In this document: positions 35,151-43,296 of the stretch, in pieces
How positions within the stretch are numbered: the first letter of the stretch is position 1
Layout of the letters: every line of letters begins with the position of its first letter
Source: Promethearchaeota archaeon
GTDB taxonomy: Archaea; Asgardarchaeota; Lokiarchaeia; Sigyniarchaeales; SOKP01
DNA: 64,000 nucleotides
Direction: 5' to 3'
NCBI GenBank assembly: GCA_019058365.1
Contig: JAHPZE010000012.1
Span: 43,017-107,016, forward strand
Position numbers and translations under genes: made by a program
Notes under the pieces: model-generated
Seen by the model: the letters and a program-made list of their open reading frames with translations, nothing else
What the model was told of the DNA's origin: nothing
Databases searched by the model: none

Positions 35151-37277
35151 ATGAGAAAAATTTTGAAAACAAAAAAGTACTATCTAATCTTTAGCATCAT
35201 CCTTGCTCTATTTCTACCAACTTTAAACTATATTTATAATGTCAAAAAAGAAAGTAATACAGATTCAATCAATAATTTTTTTAATTTAAAATCTGCTGGA
35301 TATTGGTATTTTACGGGAGAAGCGATAATTATTGATGATTCTGATCCAAACTATAATTGGAGTAAAACAGCAGCAGATAATGCATGGTGCTCAGGGAGTG
35401 GAACATGGAACGATCCATACGTTATTGAAAATGTTACAGTTGATTATTATGGTACAAGTTTGGGCAACTCTATTTATCTTAGGAATTCAAAGACATCGTA
35501 TTTTATAATTAGAAATTGTACATTAACCAATTCTTATGCTACGACAGATCCCGAGAATGTTGGAATAAAGTTGGAAAACTCTAACAATGGGGTTTTAATT
35601 AATAATACCTTCACTCTAAATGAGTATGGAATTTATCTCTACTCTAATTCTGATAATAATACAATTTTAGAAAATAAATTAATAGATAATGAAGCATTTG
35701 GTATTGATTTATCAGTTGGATGTGGAGGAAATATAATTTCTGATAATTTAATCGATCACACTGAACAATATGGGATTGAACTTGCTTACAGCTCAAATGG
35801 TAATAATATCACTAATAATATTATTAAAAATAACGGATGGCATTGGGGTTTAGAGGCGGATTCTGGAATAATGATTCAAGAGAGCAACGATAATATTGTG
35901 TCTAACAATAAAATAACTAATAATAATCAAAATGGTGTCTATATCTATAGTGATTACTGCTATTATAATGTTATTATCAATAATACTATAAGCGGGAATA
36001 GAAAAGGAATTCGAATGTCCTATAATGTGTTTGGCACCGTCATTAGAGATAATTTAATTAAAGACAATAGTGAATACGGAATATATATAGCTACTTATCA
36101 TCCTCAAGGCAGTGATATCTATCTCAACTGGTTTATTGATAATGGTATTCAAGCTTATGATAATGTTGTCGGACAGAATAATAACTGGGATAATGGAACG
36201 ATCGGAAATTTCTGGAATGATTACTCTGGTGTTGATACTGATGACGACGGTATTGGTGACGATCCTTATATAATTGGAGGTGATAGTGGTGGAAATCAAG
36301 ATAATTATCCAATTTGGCATGATGCTCCTAATATTAAAGTACTTCTACCTAAGCCATTAGAAATCTTTGAAAGCTCTTCCCCTACTTTTAATGTAAGTAT
36401 CAAAGATCCTAATTTAGACTCAATGTGGTATACTTTAAATAATGGGATGCAAAAAGTTCCCTTTACTACAAATGAAACAATCAATCAAGGATTATGGGAT
36501 GCTTTATCTGATGGTCTAATAGATATCACTTTTTATGCAAATGATACTGCGGGAAATGTAAATTCCTCATCAGTTACAGTTATTAGAGATACTGGAGCAC
36601 CTACTATAAATATTAATTCACCCTCGTTAAATGACGTTTTTGCATATACAGAACCAGCTTTCAATGTAGAGATTAGAGATTTTCTATTAAATACAACATG
36701 GTATACTATAGATGGTGGATTAACAAAGTTTATTTTTACGTCTAATGAGTCCCTTAATTCAAACGCGTGGGATAATGCTTTAGATGGGTTAATAAGTATT
36801 ACATTTTATGCGAATGATACATTAGGCAATCTTAATTCTGTATCTTTAACTGTCTATAAAGATACACAATTTCCCTTTATCTTGATTGTCTATCCCGATT
36901 ATGGTGACATTTTTAACGCGACAGCACCAGATTTTATAGTAGAACCAGAAGAAGCAAATATAGTGAGAATGTGGTATACAATTAATGAAAGCTTGACTGA
37001 ATATACATTTACCACAAATGGAACAATAAATCAAGCAGCTTGGGATGCACTTCCGAAAGGTGTCTTAGTTTTAAGGTTTTATATTGAGGATATTGCTGGA
37101 AATATTAATTTTAACGATATAATAATTACAAAAAGCTTACCAACAAATGGAAATGGTGATGGAGATGAGACAGGACCACCAATACCTGGATATCACCTAA
37201 TTTTATTGATTTCCTTAATTTGGATAATATCAACAATAATTCTCATACAGTTCAAGAAAAAGTTGAAGAATAAATAA
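35151..37277 (+). CDS. secreted NosD-like beta-helix surface protein with Ig-like repeats and C-terminal sorting-like anchor
   Basis: The 708-residue precursor has a signal helix (about 10-27), then a right-handed parallel beta-helix (NosD/CASH type, about 90-330) with many NN-containing turns. A Ca-binding-like Asp-rich linker (DTDDDGIGDDP) follows. Three Ig-like domains of about 90 residues each include the repeated W-Y-T and F-Y-A-N-D-T motifs. The tail has a Gly/Asp-rich spacer, then PPIPGYHL, a membrane helix and a short KKKLKNK end. The PGY-helix-basic tail resembles archaeal CTERM sorting signals. The protein is probably glycosylated (many N-x-T/S) and may bind surface glycans. Confidence 0.85.
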   Translation: MRKILKTKKYYLIFSIILALFLPTLNYIYNVKKESNTDSINNFFNLKSAGYWYFTGEAIIIDDSDPNYNWSKTAADNAWCSGSGTWNDPYVIENVTVDYYGTSLGNSIYLRNSKTSYFIIRNCTLTNSYATTDPENVGIKLENSNNGVLINNTFTLNEYGIYLYSNSDNNTILENKLIDNEAFGIDLSVGCGGNIISDNLIDHTEQYGIELAYSSNGNNITNNIIKNNGWHWGLEADSGIMIQESNDNIVSNNKITNNNQNGVYIYSDYCYYNVIINNTISGNRKGIRMSYNVFGTVIRDNLIKDNSEYGIYIATYHPQGSDIYLNWFIDNGIQAYDNVVGQNNNWDNGTIGNFWNDYSGVDTDDDGIGDDPYIIGGDSGGNQDNYPIWHDAPNIKVLLPKPLEIFESSSPTFNVSIKDPNLDSMWYTLNNGMQKVPFTTNETINQGLWDALSDGLIDITFYANDTAGNVNSSSVTVIRDTGAPTININSPSLNDVFAYTEPAFNVEIRDFLLNTTWYTIDGGLTKFIFTSNESLNSNAWDNALDGLISITFYANDTLGNLNSVSLTVYKDTQFPFILIVYPDYGDIFNATAPDFIVEPEEANIVRMWYTINESLTEYTFTTNGTINQAAWDALPKGVLVLRFYIEDIAGNINFNDIIITKSLPTNGNGDGDETGPPIPGYHLILLISLIWIISTIILIQFKKKLKNK

Positions 37278-37285
37278 CAAAATTA

Positions 37286-37301
37286 TTTTTTTTTAATTTT
37301 T
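37286..37301 (+). terminator. T-rich terminator-like tract after the beta-helix gene
   Basis: T9 (37286-37294), AA, then T5 begins nine bases after the stop codon. There is no strong hairpin, as expected for archaeal T-tract termination. Confidence 0.45.
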
Positions 37302-37350
37302 AATTCTGTGTTTTATTTTTATCAAAACATTAAAAGCTATTTTTATTCTT

Positions 37351-37695
37351 TTAAATAAGCTTTACATTTTTTATTGGAACCCAACCACTTTTACCTTTCT
37401 GATTCATGACCCAGTACCACTCTGCTTCTTCATCTTTAATTATAAGTTCTTCTCCGCTTTTTACTGTAAGTTCTGTGGCATCATAATATTTTTTCACTTT
37501 TCCAATTTTTCCCTTGATATCAAGATATTTTTCAGGTACCCATCGACTCTCTTCTTTTTTGTTAGTACACCAAATCCATCCCGCCCATTCACTTTCTTTT
37601 TCTCCAATTGTTAGAATTTCCCCTTTAGTAATTATTAAGGGATCTGTGTAAGGAGACTTATAATCTTCAATAACTATACACTTTTTTTTCTTCAT
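37351..37695 (-). CDS. tandem SH3-like domain protein
   Basis: The 114-residue protein is two SH3-like domains back to back with nothing else. Domain 1 (1-58) shows the ALYDY-like VIEDYKSP, a ITKGEILTI strand, a Trp pair and RWVPEKYL at the end. Domain 2 (59-114) shows KKYYDATELTV, SGEELII, WYWV and SGWVPIKNV. The W-V-P-x-x-Y/V ends match the SH3 ligand groove. No signal peptide is present, so it is probably an intracellular binder of Pro-rich segments. The zinc-ribbon protein at 967-1467 has such Pro-rich stretches, but no link is shown. Confidence 0.75.
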   Translation of the reverse strand: MKKKKCIVIEDYKSPYTDPLIITKGEILTIGEKESEWAGWIWCTNKKEESRWVPEKYLDIKGKIGKVKKYYDATELTVKSGEELIIKDEEAEWYWVMNQKGKSGWVPIKNVKLI

Positions 37696-37736
37696 AACAC
37701 TGTTCTTTTTCTACTTATTACTCTATACTGATTAAT

Positions 37737-38153
37737 TTAATATTCTCTTGGTTTTTCGAGTATAAAAATTGAAAAAGTTCCATAAGCCTTTGAAACCAGA
37801 GTATTGTCATTTAAAATCTCGGATTCAAGAATGCCAAATGATTTCCCTCTGTGAATTACTTTTGTATTACAAATAAGCATTCCTTCTCTAACAGCTTTAA
37901 AATAGGTAATTTTAATTTCTACAGTTGCGCATGATTCCTTCTTTTCTAATAAAGAATATAAAGCTCCCCCCATACCTGTATCTGCCATTGAATACATGAC
38001 AGCACCATGGACAGTTTTATGAGGATTAAAGTGGTTCTTATTAATCTGCAAAACACACTGGGAATACCCTTTTCTCAATTTAGTAAATTCAAACCCTATT
38101 AAATCTCCAAATGGGTGAAATCCTTTAGATTTAAGAGGAATAGGTTCAGACAT
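37737..38153 (-). CDS. PaaI-type hotdog thioesterase
   Basis: The 138-residue protein has the hotdog-fold signature HKTVHGAVMYSMADTGMGG, with the catalytic Asp in MADTG. The following KITYFKAVREGMLICNT strands and SKAYGTFSIF end are typical. Family members cleave aromatic or short acyl-CoA thioesters in the cytoplasm. It is transcribed on the minus strand, 42 bases upstream of the SH3-protein gene, so the two might be co-transcribed. It diverges from an OYE gene. Confidence 0.87.
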   Translation of the reverse strand: MSEPIPLKSKGFHPFGDLIGFEFTKLRKGYSQCVLQINKNHFNPHKTVHGAVMYSMADTGMGGALYSLLEKKESCATVEIKITYFKAVREGMLICNTKVIHRGKSFGILESEILNDNTLVSKAYGTFSIFILEKPREY

Positions 38154-38258
38154 AAGCTATACAAAAATCAATTTAATTTAATCTTTTCTAAAATAATAAA
38201 AATATAAAACAAATTAGAGATTCATAACTTATTAAATATTAAATTTCGGTGAAATGAG

Positions 38259-39473
38259 ATGTCAGTTTTATTTGAACCCTATAAAATTAGTAAAATGGAA
38301 GTAAAAAACCGATTCGTTAGATCAGCAACACATGAAAATTTAGCAAAAAACTCTGGCGAAGTCACAGATGAGCTTGTAAAACTTCATAGAACTCTTGCTA
38401 AAGGAGATATTGGTTTAATTATACCAGGTTATATGTATGTTCACCCTTTAGGGCGTGCATATAGCTATCAAACAGGAATATATGATGACAAGATGATACC
38501 TGGTTTGAAAAAGCTTGTTAATGCGATACATGAAGAAGGGAGTAAGGTTGCATTTCAGATAGTCCATGCGGGAATGTATACATTTTCGAAACTAATTGGA
38601 ACAACTCCCGCGGGACCCTCTGGAGAGATAATGAATCCCGTTGCGGTTGAATATTCAAAAGAAATGACTGAGGATGAAATTCAGACTACAATAGAGGCTT
38701 TTATTAAAGCGGCTAAACGTGTAGTCGAATCGGGAGCGGACGCTATTCAATTACATGCAGCTCATGGCTATTTAATCAATCAATTTTTATCTCCTTTCTA
38801 CAATCGTAGACAAGATAATTGGGGGGGATCTGATGAGAATCGTTTTCGATACTTAAAAGAAATTGTTGTGAAAACTAAAAAGGTTTTACCTTCTAATGTT
38901 CCTCTTCTAATAAAATTAAATACTCATGATTATACTCCAGATGAAGGTATAACACCTTCATTAGCAGCTAAATATTCTAATTGGTTAATAAAGTTAGGAA
39001 TCGATGCAATTGAGATAAGTTGTGGTTCAGGATATTCTATTTTTAATATGTGTAGGGGAGAGGTTCCCTTTAGAGAAATTGTTCAAGCTGTTCCAGATTA
39101 TATGAAATCTATGACAGAATATGTATATAAGGATATGGTTGGAAAATTTAATTTTGAGGAGGGATATAATCTTAAAGCAGCTAAGATTATAAAACCTCAA
39201 ATCGGAGATATTCCCCTCATCTTGGTCGGAGGTTTAAGAACTAAAACCTTTATGGAAGATTTAATAAAAAATAAATATGCTGATTTCATATCCATGTCGC
39301 GTCCATTTATAAGAGAACCATTTCTTGTAAAAAATATTAAAGAAGGAAAACAAGAAAGAGCAGCGTGCATCTCTTGCAACCGATGTCTTGCAGCAATACC
39401 GAATGATTATCCAATTAAGTGCTATACAAACAAGTGGCCAGAAGAAAAAAAACAAACGTGTTATTTTCCATAA
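38259..39473 (+). CDS. Old Yellow Enzyme family NADH:flavin oxidoreductase with 4Fe-4S site
   Basis: The 404-residue TIM-barrel flavoprotein shows NRFVRSATHE near the start, QLHAAHGYLINQFLSPFYNR with the active-site His pair, and the NWGG block. C-terminal Cys370, 373, 376 and 388 form the cluster site. The pyridine-nucleotide domains of dienoyl-CoA reductase are absent. A further Cys (401) lies near the end. A GGTGA Shine-Dalgarno-like string precedes the ATG. It is the second of three such enzymes in the window and diverges from the thioesterase. Confidence 0.88.
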   Translation: MSVLFEPYKISKMEVKNRFVRSATHENLAKNSGEVTDELVKLHRTLAKGDIGLIIPGYMYVHPLGRAYSYQTGIYDDKMIPGLKKLVNAIHEEGSKVAFQIVHAGMYTFSKLIGTTPAGPSGEIMNPVAVEYSKEMTEDEIQTTIEAFIKAAKRVVESGADAIQLHAAHGYLINQFLSPFYNRRQDNWGGSDENRFRYLKEIVVKTKKVLPSNVPLLIKLNTHDYTPDEGITPSLAAKYSNWLIKLGIDAIEISCGSGYSIFNMCRGEVPFREIVQAVPDYMKSMTEYVYKDMVGKFNFEEGYNLKAAKIIKPQIGDIPLILVGGLRTKTFMEDLIKNKYADFISMSRPFIREPFLVKNIKEGKQERAACISCNRCLAAIPNDYPIKCYTNKWPEEKKQTCYFP

Positions 39474-39513
39474 GTTTTTTCTGATATTAACTTTTTAAAA
39501 TTTTAATAATCTT

Positions 39514-40140
39514 TTATTCAATAATTTCATATCCCTTATCCTCCCATGCTTTTCTCATAACAGGATTTTTTTTAAGAAAAGTATCAATCACTTCTTTTTT
39601 TACACGATTGAAAGGACATGAAAAATTTGGACAATTGCCACATCTTTTTTTGATTAAGAAACTAAAGAAAATGAAAATCGTTATAATTGAAATTATTAAA
39701 ATAATAAACTGACCACCTAATATAATAAATATTAATGGATATCCAATCAGAATTGTGAAACCAATCATTAATTGGATTTTTTCAGATAAATTCATAGGCT
39801 CTGGATGAAATTTCCAGAGTTTAAAACTACCATAATTAGCAATACAATGTAATGTTTTCCCATCTTCAGCATAGTAAGGACAATGACTACAAAGAATTCG
39901 AATCTCCCAAACCTCAAAAAAAAATAACCAGAAACCAACCCAACCTAATAAAAACCAACCATAACCCGCTAATATAACACCAATAAATGCCGGAACAGCA
40001 AAAATAAGAAATAATCCAAAAAAGCTAATTAGATATTTTTTATGAAAATGACATATTAGTTCCCCTTTTATAGAGCAATCTTTACACTCTGAAGTATCTT
40101 TCCAAGTACATACATTATGTGAATTTGTCATATTAATCAT
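39514..40140 (-). CDS. Cys-motif integral membrane protein (paralogue of the 20.8-21.3 kb protein)
   Basis: The 208-residue protein has four membrane helices and three Cys groups. The N-terminal group (Cys11, 19, 22, 30) is absent from its paralogue. The other two are shared: Cys84-x2-Cys87-Pro with Cys99, and Cys167-x2-Cys170-Pro-x4-Cys175-Pro. All probably face one side and could bind iron-sulfur or another metal. It has a charged C-terminal tail of about 30 residues. The family is not recognised. It is convergent with the OYE gene and diverges from the DsrE operon. Confidence 0.65.
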   Translation of the reverse strand: MINMTNSHNVCTWKDTSECKDCSIKGELICHFHKKYLISFFGLFLIFAVPAFIGVILAGYGWFLLGWVGFWLFFFEVWEIRILCSHCPYYAEDGKTLHCIANYGSFKLWKFHPEPMNLSEKIQLMIGFTILIGYPLIFIILGGQFIILIISIITIFIFFSFLIKKRCGNCPNFSCPFNRVKKEVIDTFLKKNPVMRKAWEDKGYEIIE

Positions 40141-40261
40141 TAATACCTATTTAGAATATAACTTTACAGAATTATATTGAAACATTACTTATATTCTCTG
40201 ATATATATCTCTCAACTCATTTGTTAATATTTAAATTAATTGAAAATTAAATTCAAATAGC

Positions 40262-40305
40262 GGGAAAAGTGAGAAAAGTCGAAAAATGGGGAAAAAGTTT
40301 ATAAA
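40262..40305 (+). promoter_or_regulatory. promoter of the DsrE/F/H operon with GAAAAGT direct repeats
   Basis: TTTATAAA at 40298-40305 is a good TATA box 24 bases before the ATG, so the transcript is nearly leaderless. Just upstream, imperfect GAAAAGT copies recur about every nine bases: GGGAAAAGT, GAGAAAAGT, CGAAAAATG, GGGAAAAAGT. The last copy sits where a BRE would be. The array may be a binding site for a regulator. Confidence 0.5.
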
Positions 40306-40329
40306 GAAAAAAATTGTAGAAAATTCAAG

Positions 40330-40698
40330 ATGGTTTCATTTACTTTTGTAGTGTGTGCAGAGCCTTATAAGTATGAAGCTATAGACACGATGATTAATTT
40401 AGGGGAAACTATAGTTAAAAAGGGGCATACAGTTTTAGGAATTTTTCTATATGGTAGTGGTGTCTATAATATTAAAGAGAGAACCCTTAAAGATACATCA
40501 TTACGTAATTTATCAAATCGACTAAAAGAATTTTGTAAAAAACATAAAACAGAACCGATTGCTTGTAGCACATGGATTAGCTTTACAGGAATTAAGGTGG
40601 AAGAATTTATAGAAGGAGCTGCTAGAGAAGGATTAGGAGGGCTCTCTGATTTAATTGCCAGATCAGATAAAGTAATATTCTTTGGTCCTGGAGGTTGA
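40330..40698 (+). CDS. dsrE: DsrE/TusD-like sulfur-relay protein
   Basis: The 122-residue protein matches the DsrE/TusD fold. VVCAEPYKYEA opens the first strand, LGIFLYGSGVY is the strand-loop of the family, and Cys79 in PIACSTW is at the position of the persulfide-carrying Cys of TusD/DsrE. GLGGLSDLIARSDKVIFFG ends it. These proteins carry sulfur as persulfide. The stop overlaps the next start by four bases. Confidence 0.82.
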   Translation: MVSFTFVVCAEPYKYEAIDTMINLGETIVKKGHTVLGIFLYGSGVYNIKERTLKDTSLRNLSNRLKEFCKKHKTEPIACSTWISFTGIKVEEFIEGAAREGLGGLSDLIARSDKVIFFGPGG

Positions 40699-41072
40699 TA
40701 AGAATGGTAAATTCTGTAGTAATTATTTGTGAAGATTCACCATTTGGAAAAAATTCAGTGGTGGAATCAATACGTATGGCTGCTGGGATTCTTGCTGTAG
40801 GCGATATTGATACGTGCAAAGTTATTCTCCTTAAAGATGCTGTTTATTTTATGAAAAAGAACTTGAATCCCGATGCTTTAAATGTAGATGATTTTACTAA
40901 TATTATAAGATTAATAGAGCTTTCTGAATTAGAAATTTATATTCATGATAAAGCATTGAAAACAGCTGGAATTGAATCTACTGATCTTATATTAAAAGAA
41001 AATTTGAAAATTATTGGAACTCACCAAATTTCTCAGATTATTTTAGATGCTGATATGAGTTTTAAGTACTGA
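40695..41072 (+). CDS. dsrF: DsrF/TusC-like sulfur-relay protein
   Basis: The 125-residue protein has the TusC/DsrF pattern: a strand at VVIICEDSPFG, a conserved ESIRMAAGILAVGD helix and VILLKDAVYF. TusC-type proteins form a heterohexamer with TusD and TusB. A GGAGGTTGAT Shine-Dalgarno lies inside the end of dsrE. It is translationally coupled to both neighbours in order D-C-B, the order found in other dsrEFH/tusDCB operons. Confidence 0.78.
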   Translation: MIRMVNSVVIICEDSPFGKNSVVESIRMAAGILAVGDIDTCKVILLKDAVYFMKKNLNPDALNVDDFTNIIRLIELSELEIYIHDKALKTAGIESTDLILKENLKIIGTHQISQIILDADMSFKY

Positions 41073-41091
41073 TTGGGAGGCTGAATTAAAA

Positions 41092-41427
41092 GTGTTAAAT
41101 TCTATAGTTTATTTATATGGTTTTAGCCCAACGTTGGAGCAGAAATTAGCTACTTTGTTGGATATTTTAAAAGAGCAACTACAATTATATGTTGAAATAA
41201 CTGTTGTTTTAATCCATGATGGTATTATTGGTACATCAAAAAAAGCAAAACCCCCTAAAACTTTAAAAGAGTTATTAGACCTTCCAGTTAGTGTATATGC
41301 GATAATACCAGATATTAAAGCTCGAGGGATTGATCCCTATAATCTGGTTGATCAAATAAAAGGAATTGAATATGAAGATTTGGTCGACATTTTGGTAAGT
41401 AACCAAAAAATTGTATCTTGGATGTAA
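41092..41427 (+). CDS. dsrH: DsrH/TusB-like sulfur-relay protein (GTG start)
   Basis: The 111-residue protein resembles TusB/DsrH: an N-terminal strand followed by a helix, VLIHDGIIGT and a VYAIIPDIKARGIDPYNL segment matching the D-x-x-A-R-G-L motif, with IEYEDLVDILVS and a final W near the end. It contains no Cys, so unlike some DsrH proteins it cannot carry a persulfide itself. A GGGAGGCTGA Shine-Dalgarno precedes the GTG. Confidence 0.75.
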   Translation: MLNSIVYLYGFSPTLEQKLATLLDILKEQLQLYVEITVVLIHDGIIGTSKKAKPPKTLKELLDLPVSVYAIIPDIKARGIDPYNLVDQIKGIEYEDLVDILVSNQKIVSWM

Positions 41428-41557
41428 TCTCATATTATATTCAATTCCTTCTCTATTATAAGTAAAGACTTTTAAATAGATAGGATTAATTTAAAATAAA
41501 GATATTTCATCAAATTAAAATTAAAAAAAAGTTATTTTAAAAATTAGGAGAATAATT

Positions 41558-43252
41558 ATGAAGGATTATTCAGAGTGGGAAACAATCCCAGATTACGAGA
41601 ATGAGTCTCCTTATATTGAAAATTCAAATCGTCCATGGTTAAAACTTAAACCAGATTATATCCCTAAGACAGTGAAATTTGAGCCCATTCCTGTTCATGA
41701 ATATATTAAAAAGGCAACTTCTGAATACCTTAATAATGTCTGTGTTTATTATAAACCAACAGATAAAAAGTATACTTATCGTGAAATGAATTATATATCC
41801 GATAAAATAGCTAATGCTTTATATGAAGAAGGCATAAGAAAAGGAGATGCTGTTGGGATTATGACTGCTAATTGTCCTGAATTTTTATTTTGTTGTATGG
41901 GGATCATGGAGACAGGTGCCTCTGTGGTTCCAATAAATTCTCTCCTCAAAGAGACTGATGTGGTTCATATTCTTAAAGATGCTGGAAACATTAACACTGT
42001 TTTTGTCCATAAAAGCAATTTTAGAACAATGAAAAAGGTAAGAGATCAAGTTCCATTAAAGAATATGATTCTACTTCAAACACAGGAAGCTAAGCCCGAG
42101 ACTATTACCTTAGAAGAGTTTATTGATGGTATCGCACCAAAACAACCTGATGTTGAGATTAATCCCTTGAATGATATTGCTGCTTTATTATATACTGGAG
42201 GTACTACAGGCTTACCTAAAGGAGTGATGTTAACACATAATAATTTAGTCTCAAATTCTGTGTGTACATTGGAAAATATGAGAGAATCCAGAGAGGATGA
42301 TCCAACTATTTATGGTACAGGAGTAAGTTTAACAGTTCTCCCTATTTGTCATAGTTTTGGTTTTCAAGTCCTAATTATTAGTTCTGTACTCGCTGCAATG
42401 TTAGTTATGTTTCAATCCTTTGATGCTTCTGAAGTACTTGAAGCAATTGAATACTATAAATGCGAAACCTTTACAGGTGTACCTGTCATGTTTCAGATGT
42501 TAGTCAATTCTCCCGATTTTACAGAGCGAGATCTTTCAAGTCTTGAAACAGCTAATTCGGGTTCAGCAACGTTGGCTACAGAAATAAATAGAAAATGGGA
42601 ACAAGTGGTAGGCTTTAAAGTAGGTCAAGGATTTGGATTAACTGAGACATCCCCAATTACTCATAGTCAACCAAAATGGTTACCCGAAATAATACCAGAG
42701 AGTATAGGTGTACCTATTGTTGATACTGATGCAAAAATAGTAAATCCTGATACATTAGAGGAAGTTCCTTTAGGAGAAATAGGGGAACTGTTACTTAAAG
42801 GGCCTCAAGTTATGAAAGGCTACTGGAAAAATCCAGAAGAGACAGCAACAACTTTTGTTGGTGACTGGTTAAAAACAGGGGATTTAGCTCGTATGGATGA
42901 ACGGGGTTATTTCTATATTGAAGGAAGGACTAAAGATATGATAAAATATAAAGGATATAAAGTTATGCCGAAAGAAATTGAGGAAAAATTGCATGAACAT
43001 CCTGCAATCTTAGAAGTAGGTGTAATTTCTGCCCCAGACCCAAATATTGGAGAAACTATTAAAGCCTATGTGGCCTTAAAACCAGAATATCAAGGGAAAG
43101 TCACAGAACGAGATATTATCGAATGGTCAAAAGAAAAAATGGCAGCGTATAAATACCCACGTCTAGTAGAATTCGTAACTGTATTACCAAGAACTACCGT
43201 TGGTAAAATTTTTCGCAGAAAGTTAAGGGAACGAGCCGAAAAAGGAAGTTAA
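41558..43252 (+). CDS. long-chain-fatty-acid/acyl-CoA synthetase (AMP-forming)
   Basis: The 564-residue adenylate-forming enzyme has the P-loop-like YTGGTTGLPKG, then GFGLTETSP, TGDLARMDERGYFYIEGR and KDMIKYKGYKVMPKEIE. The catalytic Lys motif is PRTTVGKIFRRKLRE. It activates a carboxylic acid to an acyl-AMP and then acyl-CoA. The length and motifs fit medium- or long-chain acid ligases; the exact acid is unknown. A TAGGAG Shine-Dalgarno precedes the ATG. It follows the Dsr operon after 130 bases. Confidence 0.93.
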   Translation: MKDYSEWETIPDYENESPYIENSNRPWLKLKPDYIPKTVKFEPIPVHEYIKKATSEYLNNVCVYYKPTDKKYTYREMNYISDKIANALYEEGIRKGDAVGIMTANCPEFLFCCMGIMETGASVVPINSLLKETDVVHILKDAGNINTVFVHKSNFRTMKKVRDQVPLKNMILLQTQEAKPETITLEEFIDGIAPKQPDVEINPLNDIAALLYTGGTTGLPKGVMLTHNNLVSNSVCTLENMRESREDDPTIYGTGVSLTVLPICHSFGFQVLIISSVLAAMLVMFQSFDASEVLEAIEYYKCETFTGVPVMFQMLVNSPDFTERDLSSLETANSGSATLATEINRKWEQVVGFKVGQGFGLTETSPITHSQPKWLPEIIPESIGVPIVDTDAKIVNPDTLEEVPLGEIGELLLKGPQVMKGYWKNPEETATTFVGDWLKTGDLARMDERGYFYIEGRTKDMIKYKGYKVMPKEIEEKLHEHPAILEVGVISAPDPNIGETIKAYVALKPEYQGKVTERDIIEWSKEKMAAYKYPRLVEFVTVLPRTTVGKIFRRKLRERAEKGS

Positions 43253-43296
43253 ATATACATCTATTACTCTATTTTTTAATTTATTCTGTTTTTTTT

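Noticed and set aside
35151..37277. Copper-binding NosD function for the beta-helix protein
   Set aside because: Only the beta-helix repeats are shared; no nos genes or copper-site residues are nearby.
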